64,000 nucleotides of DNA, taken from positions 1-64,000 of the IMG/VR virus record IMGVR_UViG_3300027858_000005. One strand, given 5' to 3'. Numbering within the stretch: the first letter of the stretch is position 1; the number at the start of each line of letters is the position of its first letter. Shown in pieces: positions 1-6,569 of the stretch. Source of the stretch: a virus. Both the position numbers and the translations under genes were made by a program. The notes beneath the pieces are model-generated. The model saw only the letters and a program-made list of their open reading frames with translations. It ran no database searches and had not been told where the DNA came from.

Positions 1-161
1 CCGTTCCAGTCAAAGCAAAAGTAACGCGCGCCATTCGAAACGTACCAGTCCCGGTAAACTCCTGAAGTGTTCTTCTTGTTGCCCAGTTCGTAAACGATCT
101 TATCTTTGAACCAGTGCGGCGGCGGCATTGCCGTCAATTCGTCAACGGGTATTTCAGTCAT
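1..161 (-). CDS. hypothetical protein, partial (C-terminus outside window)
   Basis: The first 53 codons of a leftward gene are visible; the frame stays open to the left edge of the window, so the C-terminus is missing. The ATG at 161 overlaps the stop of the Tat-signal gene by 4 bp (ATGA), which fixes the start and implies translational coupling. The visible part is soluble and rich in aromatic residues (HWF, YRDWYV, YFCFDWN). I do not recognise a family. It is the last visible gene of the leftward operon that begins near 3.9 kb. Confidence 0.6.
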   Translation of the reverse strand, partial: MTEIPVDELTAMPPPHWFKDKIVYELGNKKNTSGVYRDWYVSNGARYFCFDWN

Positions 162-490
162 GATATCACCATCGGTTTTTCGATCTTAATGATCTTTTCA
201 TTATAGTCGACAATAATGCCGTATTTGTTGCCGGTACGCTTTACGTTTTCGGTTTCCGGGTAAGTGAAGTCGCCTTCAAGCGGTCTGCCGCCCGGTCCCA
301 TGTCGTGCCATTCTTCTTTCAGAAACGAATACAAAGCTTCCATCGTCACGCCGTTCGCGTTGACGGTCATTCCATACGTGTGCGTTTCTGTAAGCGTCGC
401 AACACGCATCAGGTTGTCAGCCTTGATGATCGCCGGGGCGCAGAACAGCGCCGCCGTGCCTTGTAAAAATCTTCGTCTGGTGATGTTCAT
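158..490 (-). CDS. Tat-signal protein carrying a virion-type ALYSFLKEEW motif
   Basis: The protein has 110 aa. It opens with a twin-arginine signal (TRRRFLQG), a hydrophobic stretch and an alanine-rich cleavage region (CAPAIIKA), so export of the folded protein to the periplasm by the host Tat system is likely. Residues of about 46-66 (NANGVT..ALYSFLKEEWHD) closely match a segment of the 746-aa virion protein encoded at 48003-50243, and the underlying DNA is also similar. Small Tat-signal proteins are known in phages of Gram-negative bacteria, but I know of no defined function. It overlaps both neighbours by 4 bp. A virion or surface-exclusion role is inference. Confidence 0.75.
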   Translation of the reverse strand: MNITRRRFLQGTAALFCAPAIIKADNLMRVATLTETHTYGMTVNANGVTMEALYSFLKEEWHDMGPGGRPLEGDFTYPETENVKRTGNKYGIIVDYNEKIIKIEKPMVIS

Positions 491-921
491 TTCATTAAGT
501 CGTCTGGAAACTCTACAAAACTGGGCTGATCCGGTGAGCCGCGCAGTTCCCGCGCCAAGTCGACCCCGCGTTCAGACAGCGCACCGCCGACCGTTTCCCG
601 TACTATATCATCGTGACTGAATTCAGCCCAGTACAATTCGAACGCGACCGTGTTTTCTGTCGCCTCGAACGAATGGTATAGCCCGGGCTTTACTTGCATG
701 AAGTCACCACGAATCAAACGGGTTTCATCGACAAGGTCGTAATCTTTTTGCCATACCTTAACGACCAGTTCACCGTTTTCAACGTAGAAGCCGTTCCACT
801 TGTAATCGTGTTTATGCTTTGAACAGTGACCGCCCGCCGTGATTGCGATGCGATGAAATTCAAGCACGCCGTTCGCATGTATCAAACTGGTTTCACCCCA
901 GACTTTGCCCGCGATTCTCAT
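487..921 (-). CDS. cupin-fold protein
   Basis: The protein has 144 aa. The core GGHCSKHKHDYKWNGFYVENGELVVKV followed later by LIRGDFMQVKPGLYHSFEA matches the two cupin motifs (clustered His residues plus Glu in motif 1, and a Pro-Gly-x-x-His in motif 2), so metal binding by the histidines is likely. Cupins include sugar epimerases and isomerases; the nearby sulfotransferase-like and glycan genes would fit a sugar-modifying role, but that is inference. I chose ATG 921 rather than the upstream GTG 933 because it overlaps the stop of the micropeptide gene in an ATGA junction. Confidence 0.65.
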   Translation of the reverse strand: MRIAGKVWGETSLIHANGVLEFHRIAITAGGHCSKHKHDYKWNGFYVENGELVVKVWQKDYDLVDETRLIRGDFMQVKPGLYHSFEATENTVAFELYWAEFSHDDIVRETVGGALSERGVDLARELRGSPDQPSFVEFPDDLMK

Positions 922-992
922 ATCGACAACCACAAAAAAATCAATGCCGTAACCAGTACCGCAAGCAAAAGTTGTTTGTCTAGCTCCTTCAT
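918..992 (-). CDS. 24-aa single-span membrane micropeptide
   Basis: The product is 24 aa: a charged start (MKELDKQ) followed by one hydrophobic helix (LLLAVLVTALIFLWLSI). Its ATG overlaps the stop of the 83-aa gene upstream (TGATG) and its stop overlaps the ATG of the cupin gene (ATGA). This double coupling is the main argument that it is translated. The function is unknown; tiny phage membrane peptides can affect lysis timing or host membrane enzymes. Confidence 0.5.
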   Translation of the reverse strand: MKELDKQLLLAVLVTALIFLWLSI

Positions 993-1243
993 CAGAAGTT
1001 CACCGACAAGTAACCGCGCGGAAAGTATTTCATCTGGTCTTCGTCCCAGCGGTCTTCCGGGCAGTGCTGATGAAACTTGCCGTCGAACAATTCGAACGCC
1101 AGCTTGTCGGCGGCTTCGTACGTGTCCGCCGCAATCACGCCGACGCAATCTTTGTCGAACGTTTTGCCGTTAACCGAATGAACGTGCACCTGACCAAATG
1201 TGACGAACAGTTTCTTCAGCGGTATGTCGCTTCCAGTAATCAT
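992..1243 (-). CDS. hypothetical protein, 83 aa
   Basis: A small soluble protein. The middle (VIAADTYEAADKLAFELFDGKFHQHCPEDRWDED) reads like a compact alpha/beta domain with a Cys-His patch. I do not recognise the family. The ATG overlaps the stop of the 50-aa gene upstream by 4 bp and the stop is fused with the start of the 24-aa membrane peptide, so it sits firmly in the coupled operon. Confidence 0.6.
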   Translation of the reverse strand: MITGSDIPLKKLFVTFGQVHVHSVNGKTFDKDCVGVIAADTYEAADKLAFELFDGKFHQHCPEDRWDEDQMKYFPRGYLSVNF

Positions 1244-1392
1244 AATTTTTCCTTTCTGTTGTGTTCTTTTGTTATGTCTTCTTGTATTTTTCGCATCATA
1301 CAGAACGCGGCGAAGTCTACGGCGCAGGTTATCGCGAACAGTACGCCGCCACTAACCACAACCAGTAAAACAAAACTTAAAAATTCTTTCAT
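1240..1392 (-). CDS. small membrane protein, 50 aa
   Basis: I start the gene at ATG 1392, nine bases after an AGAAAGGA ribosome-binding site, giving MKEFLSF as the N-terminus. One long hydrophobic segment spans residues of about 4-30, followed by a charged tail (RKIQEDITKEHNRKEKL). It is probably an inner-membrane protein with a cytoplasmic C-terminus. The function is unknown. A longer in-frame reading from 1443 has no good ribosome-binding site and overlaps the sulfotransferase-like gene. Confidence 0.6.
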   Translation of the reverse strand: MKEFLSFVLLVVVSGGVLFAITCAVDFAAFCMMRKIQEDITKEHNRKEKL

Positions 1393-1417
1393 AAAACTAT
1401 TTCCTTTCTGTTGTGTT

Positions 1418-2044
1418 TTACCCGTGAAATTTTTCTGGTTCAATTGCCCTGATCACCGCGCCGTAATCGACTTCGATTTTGCAATCGCGCAGTGCTTCGT
1501 AAATACCTGACAACGCCTGATCTTCGCCCGTGCCGACAAGCAAGTTCGTCGCAACGAATTCCCCGGGCAAGCCTTCCATCAGCTTCAACCGTTTGACCGC
1601 GACCTTGTATCCTAGCGCATAACTACCGATATGCCTGCGTTCCAGTGATTCGGCGATATCTTCCGGCGGGCGATAAACCTTTATGAAATCGACAGACTTT
1701 CCGGTGTGCGCGGCGAACTCTTGCCAGCATTGCGCAAACTCGACACCGACTTTCACGAAATCGATTTGCGGTTGATTGATGTAGTACGCCAGCAGTTTAT
1801 TGATTCGCATCGGCGTCGGTTCGAGCATTTCACCCAGCGGCCATTTCGGGTTGTTATCGGAAACCAGCGACTTCATGCACTTTTTCCAGCCCGGGTGTTC
1901 GTAGGTTTTGTAACTGGCATTTTCAACACCGTGCCCTATTTGAACCGGGTCGTTCTGTCCATCTTTCCACAGCAACCCATGTTCAGCCAGAACCCGGCAG
2001 ACCATAGAAGACCCGCTGCGCGATGTCATCAAAACAACGATCAT
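1418..2044 (-). CDS. sulfotransferase-like protein
   Basis: The protein has 208 aa. The N-terminus MIVVLMTSRSGSSMVCRVL is the P-loop-like 5'-phosphosulfate-binding loop of the sulfotransferase superfamily (strand, then RSGSS, then helix). A later VYRPPEDIAESLERR segment fits the 3'-phosphate-binding region with its conserved Arg and Ser. Such enzymes move sulfate from PAPS to sugars, lipids or proteins. It overlaps the 67-aa gene upstream by 4 bp. Together with the cupin and the glycosyltransferases at 7-14 kb it suggests glycan modification, but the acceptor is unknown. Confidence 0.65.
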   Translation of the reverse strand: MIVVLMTSRSGSSMVCRVLAEHGLLWKDGQNDPVQIGHGVENASYKTYEHPGWKKCMKSLVSDNNPKWPLGEMLEPTPMRINKLLAYYINQPQIDFVKVGVEFAQCWQEFAAHTGKSVDFIKVYRPPEDIAESLERRHIGSYALGYKVAVKRLKLMEGLPGEFVATNLLVGTGEDQALSGIYEALRDCKIEVDYGAVIRAIEPEKFHG

Positions 2045-2244
2045 TGCGGTAAATCCTTCGACAGTTTTCGGATTTCGTCGAACGCCTTGATCAGTTCAAC
2101 ACAAACGCCGGGGGAATCACAAGCCAGCGACGCGCTTGCGCCGTTGATTCGGGTCGCCTTCCAGCAGTTCAAGTTTTCCTTGACAAGTTCTTCAACGGTC
2201 AGTTCCATCGGAACACCGAAGTCGATGACAACTTTCACGGTCAT
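2041..2244 (-). CDS. hypothetical protein, 67 aa
   Basis: A short protein beginning MTVKVVIDFGVPMELTVEELVKENLN, which looks like a beta strand followed by amphipathic helices. It contains two Cys in a CDSPGVC segment. No family is recognised. It overlaps the genes on both sides by 4 bp within the leftward operon. Confidence 0.55.
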   Translation of the reverse strand: MTVKVVIDFGVPMELTVEELVKENLNCWKATRINGASASLACDSPGVCVELIKAFDEIRKLSKDLPQ

Positions 2245-2498
2245 TTCAGCAGATCAATTTTGATCGCTTCGAGTGCGCCGACGGTCTGGTATTTATGTTC
2301 CGCCAGACGGTGCGACGACATCATGCCGACCGCGACTTCGTGTTCCGCGTCTTCAGGTTCCAACAGAAACACGCCGGTCATGCCGTTCAACCGTCCGCGC
2401 TTCGCTTCTTCTAGCAGAAACGTTAACATGGTTTCCATGCTTTTATCGTCGGTCACTTCTGGCGGTATCCAGTCTTGCATTTTGACAACGTTAGTCAT
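2241..2498 (-). CDS. hypothetical protein, 85 aa
   Basis: I start it at ATG 2498, which follows a GAGGG ribosome-binding site lying in the end of the upstream gene; longer readings run through that gene in another frame. The sequence is a mixed alpha/beta type (EEAKRGRLNGMTGVFLLEPEDAEHEVAVGMMSS and so on). Similar small proteins with a turn followed by VxVGMxSxH occur next to early phage genes, but I cannot name the family. Confidence 0.55.
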   Translation of the reverse strand: MTNVVKMQDWIPPEVTDDKSMETMLTFLLEEAKRGRLNGMTGVFLLEPEDAEHEVAVGMMSSHRLAEHKYQTVGALEAIKIDLLK

Positions 2499-2503
2499 AA
2501 CTT

Positions 2504-2686
2504 TTAACCCTCGCAAGGTTGATCGTGTTCGATTTCGAAGTTCGTCAACGTGATGTCTTCCATCAACGCTTCGCCGTTCTTCGCGTCGTACACCGTCGCC
2601 GACACAACTCGCGTGTCGCATTCGGTCATGTATGTTTGATCGTAAACCGTTAACTGACGGTCTTCGACTGTGATTGATTCTTTCAT
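2504..2686 (-). CDS. hypothetical protein, 60 aa
   Basis: A small acidic, beta-rich protein (ITVEDRQLTVYDQTYM, then VVSATVYDAKNGEALMEDITLTNFEIE). No family is recognised. Its ATG overlaps the stop of the coiled-coil gene upstream by 4 bp and its end contains the ribosome-binding site for the next gene. Confidence 0.55.
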   Translation of the reverse strand: MKESITVEDRQLTVYDQTYMTECDTRVVSATVYDAKNGEALMEDITLTNFEIEHDQPCEG

Positions 2687-3036
2687 CTTAAACCTTCCCG
2701 TTTTACTCGTTGATAAACTTCGTGCAAGTCCGGCACTGAATTTTTCAGGTTCGGATACTTCACGAACAGAATTCGCAGTTCGTCCGACAATGCTTTCAAG
2801 TCGGCTTCGATGTTGTCGGCGCGCAGTTCAGCTTCGTCGACGTCGTCTTGAAGGTCGTTGACTTTGTCTTCAAGTTCGTCGGCGCGTTGTTCGGTGCCTT
2901 CGTGTTCGTCTTGCAGATACGCCAATTGTTCACCGAACCTTTCCCCAACTTTAGCGGGCACACCTTCGACCGCATCGATTCCAACATAGTGCGCAAATTC
3001 TTCCGCGCTTAAATGTTCTTGCTTTAACTGGTTCAT
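2683..3036 (-). CDS. coiled-coil protein, 117 aa
   Basis: Residues of about 45-90 form a long acidic heptad-rich coiled coil (ELEDKVNDLQDDVDEAELRADNIEADLKALSDEL), with a short helical N-terminus (AEEFAHYVGIDAVEG). It probably oligomerises. I chose ATG 3036 over GTG 3045 because it overlaps the stop of the 40-aa membrane gene in an ATGA junction and has a GGAG site eight bases upstream. The function is unknown. Confidence 0.6.
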   Translation of the reverse strand: MNQLKQEHLSAEEFAHYVGIDAVEGVPAKVGERFGEQLAYLQDEHEGTEQRADELEDKVNDLQDDVDEAELRADNIEADLKALSDELRILFVKYPNLKNSVPDLHEVYQRVKREGLR

Positions 3037-3155
3037 TGTAGCCACTCCACAAGCGGTTCAAGAATAATCGGGTCGGTCATCCCTATTGCAAAGATCGCAA
3101 GAATCAGCAGAACCCAGCCGGTATCGATTAAAAACCTTTTAGTTTGATATCTCAT
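3033..3155 (-). CDS. 40-aa membrane peptide
   Basis: A single hydrophobic segment (WVLLILAIFAIGM) follows a basic N-terminus (MRYQTKRF), so an N-in, single-span inner-membrane peptide is likely. Its ATG overlaps the 132-aa gene stop and its stop overlaps the ATG at 3036, both as ATGA, which supports translation. The function is unknown. Confidence 0.5.
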   Translation of the reverse strand: MRYQTKRFLIDTGWVLLILAIFAIGMTDPIILEPLVEWLQ

Positions 3156-3550
3156 GCTTCGTACGCCTTCCGAATTGTCAGGGCGTTTTGCGCTTGCGGG
3201 ATTACTACCGCTGACGCGCGTCGCCCGTCGTTGTCAATCTGCATCCGTTCGACGTCAAAGATCATGCGAATGTCGCCGTCGCGGGTCGGGTTGATATTCA
3301 AACGTAACCCATTATCAAGTTCGATGTCAATGTTGCTGGCGACAAAAAAGCGCGTCGAGATTCCGCCGTTGATCATGTCCGAAGTTTTGATCGTGTGTTC
3401 ATGCCAGTCGGCACGCTGTTTCTGATCATCGTTCAGCAAAATAACTTGATTGCGCAGATCGAAACATTCGCGTTCCAGCCCTTCAATGCGGGCTTTCGCC
3501 CACTTCGGCAACCGCGACAGTTTCATCGCGTCTGTGACAGGGCCGTTCAT
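3152..3550 (-). CDS. hypothetical protein, 132 aa
   Basis: The N-terminal third is helical and contains LPKWAKARIEGLERECFDLRNQVILLNDDQ, a coiled-coil start seen in many small phage early proteins. The rest looks like a beta domain (TRFFVASNIDIELDNGLRLNINPTRDGDIRMIFDVERMQIDNDG). I recognise the general type but not a function. It is coupled on both sides by 4-bp overlaps. Confidence 0.6.
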   Translation of the reverse strand: MNGPVTDAMKLSRLPKWAKARIEGLERECFDLRNQVILLNDDQKQRADWHEHTIKTSDMINGGISTRFFVASNIDIELDNGLRLNINPTRDGDIRMIFDVERMQIDNDGRRASAVVIPQAQNALTIRKAYEA

Positions 3551-3834
3551 GACTCGCGCCTTTCAGCTAACCACTTGTTGACACCAGCGATAGTCATTTC
3601 CTGACGCGGGCGAAAACCGTTGTCAGACTTGTAGCAGTTGTGAAAAACTTCGTACGTGTCCGCGTCTTCATAAGCCGGGGTCTTGTCTTCGCCGCCGTAA
3701 ATTTCAACGATCTTCGACAGGATGTAATTGTACGAATGAACCGCGTCGGCGTGTTCGGTCGTGTTCAACTCCGCACGGTAAATCGCGTTCAGGTTGTCCG
3801 ACAATTGTTCTCTATAAGTTTCTAACATTTCCAT
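3547..3834 (-). CDS. hypothetical protein, 95 aa; first gene of the 3.8-0 kb operon
   Basis: A mostly helical, acidic protein (MEMLETYREQLSDNLNAIYRAELNTTEHADAVHSYNYILSKIVEIYGG). It lies just downstream of a leftward promoter (3890-3917) and the common leader with an AGAAAGGAAAAATG start. It is therefore probably the first gene of the operon that runs to the left edge. The function is unknown. Confidence 0.65.
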   Translation of the reverse strand: MEMLETYREQLSDNLNAIYRAELNTTEHADAVHSYNYILSKIVEIYGGEDKTPAYEDADTYEVFHNCYKSDNGFRPRQEMTIAGVNKWLAERRES

Positions 3835-3889
3835 TTTTCCTTTCTAAGTTTATAAAAGCTGGTCAGTTCTTATAACTAACCATGTATAG

Positions 3890-3917
3890 ATAATAACACA
3901 ATACAAAATAATTGCAA
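3890..3917 (-). promoter_or_regulatory. early promoter, leftward
   Basis: On the minus strand TTGCAA, a 16-bp spacer and TATTAT with TGT before the -10. It belongs to the repeated promoter family described in the findings, but its -10 is the least consensus member. It drives the 95-aa gene and the operon to its left. Confidence 0.65.
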
Positions 3918-3942
3918 GGATTATTACAGATATTTTTAAGCT

Positions 3943-4119
3943 TTATTCAACCGCCGTCGGGTATTTGTTGGGGTCCGGTTTTTCTTTGGTTTCAATCCAT
4001 CCGATACCGACCCATTCCATGACAACGCCTTTGACTATGACCGCGTCATATTTCTTTTCGTTACCGGCAACCATTTTCATCGTTGACAGTTCTGATCGTT
4101 TTACTGTTTTGTTTTTCAT
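3943..4119 (-). CDS. hypothetical protein, 58 aa
   Basis: An ATG at 4119 follows AAAGGAGAAATTGA. The product starts MKNKTVKRSELSTMKMV and contains KYDAVIVKGVVMEWVGIGW, a beta-rich core, with a Pro-rich end. Its stop lies in the promoter region of the next operon. Codon use matches its neighbours. The function is unknown. Confidence 0.6.
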   Translation of the reverse strand: MKNKTVKRSELSTMKMVAGNEKKYDAVIVKGVVMEWVGIGWIETKEKPDPNKYPTAVE

Positions 4120-4148
4120 TTCAATTTCTCCTTTAAAAGTTTAGGAAT

Positions 4149-4187
4149 GTCGACCCGGCGAAGAACGCACGCGGGGGCCGGGTCGAC
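4149..4187. repeat. 11-bp perfect inverted repeat
   Basis: GTCGACCCGGC and its exact reverse complement are separated by 17 bases, between the 52-aa and 58-aa genes. There is no U-tract on the leftward side, so this looks like an RNA stem (processing, stability or weak pausing) rather than a full terminator. Confidence 0.6.
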
Positions 4188-4224
4188 TTATACGGTGATA
4201 CCTGCACCGCCTTAGAATGCCCCG

Positions 4225-4383
4225 CTAGTTTTCAATTTCTTCAGTTGAAAGCAGAACGCCAAAATAATAATCGTTGTCCCATGCTAAATCGAAAGCTTCG
4301 CTTTCATCTTCGGCTTCGCCTTCCCATGTGCGGACAGACTCGCCGGTCTTGTCATCCAGATATGTCACTTTATACCACGGCAT
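4225..4383 (-). CDS. hypothetical protein, 52 aa
   Basis: The product starts MPWYKVTYLDDKTGESVRTW and is very acidic towards the end (EGEAEDESEAFDLAWDND). It begins with TAATG, sharing one base with the stop of the 216-aa gene. The form is typical of small phage early proteins; the function is unknown. Confidence 0.6.
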   Translation of the reverse strand: MPWYKVTYLDDKTGESVRTWEGEAEDESEAFDLAWDNDYYFGVLLSTEEIEN

Positions 4384-5033
4384 TACTTCACCGCCCAGTC
4401 GTCACCGACTGAAACAATTCGGTCGCGGCCCGCGTCGACAACAAACTGCGTCGCAAGATATTCGGTGACCGTACCTTCGAAGGTTTCGTTGCCAACGTGC
4501 ACGACAACGGTTTCACCTTTCTTCGGTGCGCCGCGCGGGCGGGGTTGATCTTTCAACCACGGCTTCGCGCTTTCGATATCCAGTATCGGCAAGCTTTCGA
4601 AAACTTCGCCCGCCGTGCGGTCGACCATTTTCAAAACCGCTTGCTCGACACGCTTCACCCGGTAAACTTTCTTGATCCGGTGGCGGCGACCTTGCGCCCA
4701 GTCAACAAACTGTTCACCGTTGAACGCCAGAAAGTGACGGTCGACCGTGACGAAAAATCTTCGGCCCCGGGCGTATCGTTTTAGATCGCGTTCAAGTGTC
4801 ACGACGGTTTTGCCGGGAAACGTTTCTTCGATAACCTCGAAGCCTAACGATTCAATTGCCGGTTTGCAATGATCTATGAAATATGAAGTGCGACGATTTT
4901 TTCGCCCCGCTTCTTTCATCGCGGCGTGTGCCTTTTCGTAAGACACCCCGCAGGAAATCGCAACCGACTTTACACCGCAGTCGTTGTGTTCGTTGAACTC
5001 CTTGCGCTTCTTTTCTAGTTCAGCAAAGTTCAT
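4383..5033 (-). CDS. peptidase C39-like / papain-fold protein
   Basis: The protein has 216 aa. Residues of about 15-30 (EHNDCGVKSVAISCGV) and 94-112 (VDRHFLAFNGEQFVDW) place a Cys, a His in a hydrophobic strand and an Asp in the order seen in C39-like cysteine peptidases. The C-terminal 60 residues look like a small beta-barrel (GETVVVHVGNETFEGTVTEYLATQFVVD). Such folds in phages can be true peptidases or inactive binding domains; the substrate is unknown. It is coupled to the Cys-rich gene upstream by ATGA. Confidence 0.5.
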   Translation of the reverse strand: MNFAELEKKRKEFNEHNDCGVKSVAISCGVSYEKAHAAMKEAGRKNRRTSYFIDHCKPAIESLGFEVIEETFPGKTVVTLERDLKRYARGRRFFVTVDRHFLAFNGEQFVDWAQGRRHRIKKVYRVKRVEQAVLKMVDRTAGEVFESLPILDIESAKPWLKDQPRPRGAPKKGETVVVHVGNETFEGTVTEYLATQFVVDAGRDRIVSVGDDWAVK

Positions 5034-5188
5034 TTCATGTCACCCCAATATTCTTCATTGGCGCGCTTTCCTTCTTCTTCGTCGGCACGCGCTTTTTCTT
5101 CGTGACCGTCGCAATCGCAACCGTCGCCACGTCCGCACGCGCATTCGTCGTACTCGGTGGTGTAACCATTGTATTCAGGGTAGTTCAT
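5030..5188 (-). CDS. small Cys-rich acidic protein, 52 aa
   Basis: A short protein with four Cys (DECACGRGDGCDCDGHEE) and a charged tail (EEKARADEEEGKRANEEYWG). The cluster could bind a metal. It has a strong GGAGAAA site upstream and a 4-bp overlap with the next gene. It is not assigned to a family. Confidence 0.6.
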   Translation of the reverse strand: MNYPEYNGYTTEYDECACGRGDGCDCDGHEEKARADEEEGKRANEEYWGDMK

Positions 5189-5232
5189 TTTTCATTTCTC
5201 CTTTCTAAGTGTAACAAAATTCGGGAAAGTAA

Positions 5233-5258
5233 CCCGGTCAACGTCCTTGTCAACCGGG
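5233..5258. other. RNA hairpin
   Basis: CCCGGT pairs with ACCGGG 14 bases later, with further pairing inside the loop. It lies just after the 67-aa gene in the leftward transcript and lacks a clear U-tract. It is one of the GC-rich hairpins that separate early genes. Confidence 0.4.
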
Positions 5259-5265
5259 GATCATT

Positions 5266-5469
5266 TTAAAGCAGTTCGAAGTTATTCCAAACAGTGCGCA
5301 AAAAATGATCGTGGTTGCCACTAGCCGCCTTCAGAACCAAAGCTTCAATTTCAGCTTCGGGAACGCCTGCTTCCCGCAGTGCTCGGACCATCCGTTTCGA
5401 TATTTCGAACGGGTCGCCCTTCAGGTCGGTGACTAAAACAGTGACGTCAGGGTAGTTAACGAATTTCAC
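5266..5469 (-). CDS. hypothetical protein, 67 aa
   Basis: I place the start at GTG 5469, eight bases after a near-perfect AAAGGAGG site. An in-frame ATG at 5505 is an alternative. The product is a beta strand followed by helices (VKFVNYPDVTVLVTDLKGDPFEISKRMVRALREAGVPEAEIEALV) and resembles a small alpha/beta regulator-like domain. The function is unknown. It is the first gene after the leftward promoter at 5547. Confidence 0.6.
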   Translation of the reverse strand: MKFVNYPDVTVLVTDLKGDPFEISKRMVRALREAGVPEAEIEALVLKAASGNHDHFLRTVWNNFELL

Positions 5470-5546
5470 TTCGCGTTCCTCCTTTCTCACTTCCCGGGAC
5501 ACCATTGCCCCAAGATCATTCCAAATCCCTTTTTGACCATGTAAAG

Positions 5547-5574
5547 ATTATAACAGGTTGTTACAGGAAAGCAA
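5547..5574 (-). promoter_or_regulatory. early promoter, leftward
   Basis: On the minus strand TTGCTT, a 16-bp spacer and TATAAT with TGT before it, followed by CTTTACAT. It is back to back with the rightward promoter at 5618 and drives the leftward 5.5-3.9 kb genes. Confidence 0.8.
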
Positions 5575-5617
5575 GAACTTTCGTAATTATTTTTTTCGGG
5601 CGGTTTTAAAAAAACGT

Positions 5618-5645
5618 TTGACTTTTGATAACCGTGTGTTATAAT
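5618..5645 (+). promoter_or_regulatory. early promoter, rightward
   Basis: TTGACT, a 16-bp spacer and TATAAT with TGT before it, followed by CTTTACATCACTTAG and then the ribosome-binding leader. It drives the rightward cluster starting at 5675. Confidence 0.85.
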
Positions 5646-5674
5646 CTTTACATCACTTAGAAAGGAAAAACGAA

Positions 5675-5860
5675 ATGAACTTACTTACCAAAATGATCGA
5701 GCAACTTGAAAACGAAGCGCAAGAAATTGTGAACACCCTGTCAAATGAAGAACTGTTGAACGGTGAATACGGCGCAGAATATGACAGCCTTGTTAACCAA
5801 CTTGTTGAACTTCGAATGAACGACACCAACGCGAAACTTGAAGCACTGTTGAACCAGTAA
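5675..5860 (+). CDS. hypothetical protein, 61 aa
   Basis: A small acidic, all-helical protein (MNLLTKMIEQLENEAQEIVNTL, ending TNAKLEALLNQ). It is the first gene after the rightward promoter and has the standard leader. A UUCG-type hairpin follows its stop. The function is unknown; the position suggests expression immediately after infection. Confidence 0.7.
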   Translation: MNLLTKMIEQLENEAQEIVNTLSNEELLNGEYGAEYDSLVNQLVELRMNDTNAKLEALLNQ

Positions 5861-5867
5861 AACAACC

Positions 5868-5881
5868 GCCCCTTCGGGGGC
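5868..5881 (+). other. UUCG-type RNA hairpin between early genes
   Basis: GCCCC and GGGGC flank TTCG plus one extra G, right after the first rightward gene. No U-tract follows; the common AACTTAGAAAGG leader starts at once. It probably protects or separates mRNA segments. Confidence 0.5.
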
Positions 5882-5905
5882 ACCAACTTAGAAAGGAAAA
5901 ATGAA

Positions 5906-6127
5906 ATGAATACAGTATTAGACGGAAAACTTGTGAAGGTTGAATATGAAGTTGATCGCTTCGGCGATGTCGGACTCGATACAACTTTCGTTTTCGACAT
6001 GTTCGGTAAAGAAATTGATATCGATACTTTGTCGAAGCACGCTACATGGAAGCTTGAAGAAATTGTCAGCGTCGACTTCGCTGGCGAAATGATCGAAGCT
6101 GCCCGTCACTTCGGCGGTGCAGCATGA
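5906..6127 (+). CDS. hypothetical protein, 73 aa
   Basis: A small protein with a beta-rich N-terminus (VLDGKLVKVEYEVDRFGDVGLDTTFVFDMFG) and a helical end. The ATG at 5906 follows the standard leader; an earlier out-of-frame ATG at 5901 reads only Met-Lys-stop. The stop overlaps the next start by 4 bp. The function is unknown. Confidence 0.65.
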   Translation: MNTVLDGKLVKVEYEVDRFGDVGLDTTFVFDMFGKEIDIDTLSKHATWKLEEIVSVDFAGEMIEAARHFGGAA

Positions 6128-6312
6128 ACGACGCGGAAAAGTTAAAGAAACTTCAACGCGATGTTCGCGTCGCGATTCGCCCGTTCGTCAACGCGAAGAA
6201 GTACAGCCCCAGCAACAGCATTGACATTCAAACAAAACGTGTAATGAACGTCAAAGCGATTGACATTATCGTGCTGAAAAATTTATTACAAAGACTTGAC
6301 AACATCGGATAA
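6124..6312 (+). CDS. hypothetical protein, 62 aa
   Basis: A basic helical protein (AEKLKKLQRDVRVAIRPFVNAKKY, then NVKAIDIIVLKNLLQRLDNIG). The start is coupled to the previous stop (ATGA). The last codons also contain the -35 box of the next promoter (6296-6301), so coding and control sequence overlap. The function is unknown. Confidence 0.65.
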   Translation: MNDAEKLKKLQRDVRVAIRPFVNAKKYSPSNSIDIQTKRVMNVKAIDIIVLKNLLQRLDNIG

Positions 6313-6323
6313 GGTGCTATAAT
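6296..6323 (+). promoter_or_regulatory. early promoter, rightward
   Basis: TTGACA, a 16-bp spacer and TATAAT with TGC before it. The -35 lies within the end of the 62-aa gene. It drives the 63-aa gene and those after it. Confidence 0.85.
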
Positions 6324-6353
6324 TATAACACTTAGAAACAGAAAGGAAACGAA

Positions 6354-6545
6354 ATGAAAAACAGAACTTACCCCAACTTCAAGCCCGGGTCTTACGACCG
6401 CAACGGCAAAGCACGCAACGAAGTTTATACTGGTTGTTGTGACGCGGCCCGCGACGGTTTCACGGGTAGCAAGTTTGATGACCCAGTCGAAGTTTCAAGC
6501 AAGAGCGTTTTCGAAGCCTTGCGCGAAATGGGAATCAAAATTTAA
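6354..6545 (+). CDS. hypothetical protein, 63 aa
   Basis: A small protein with a basic start (MKNRTYPNFKPGSYDRNGKARNE), a Cys pair (TGCCD) and a helical C-terminus (VFEALREMGIKI). It follows its own promoter and an AGAAAGGAAACGAA leader. No family is recognised. Confidence 0.65.
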   Translation: MKNRTYPNFKPGSYDRNGKARNEVYTGCCDAARDGFTGSKFDDPVEVSSKSVFEALREMGIKI

Positions 6546-6551
6546 TCCACC

Positions 6552-6569
6552 GCCCCGGGCAACCGGGGC
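6552..6569 (+). other. GC-rich RNA hairpin
   Basis: GCCCCGG and CCGGGGC flank GCAA, between two rightward early genes. It is followed at once by the common ribosome-binding leader rather than a U-tract. Confidence 0.5.
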
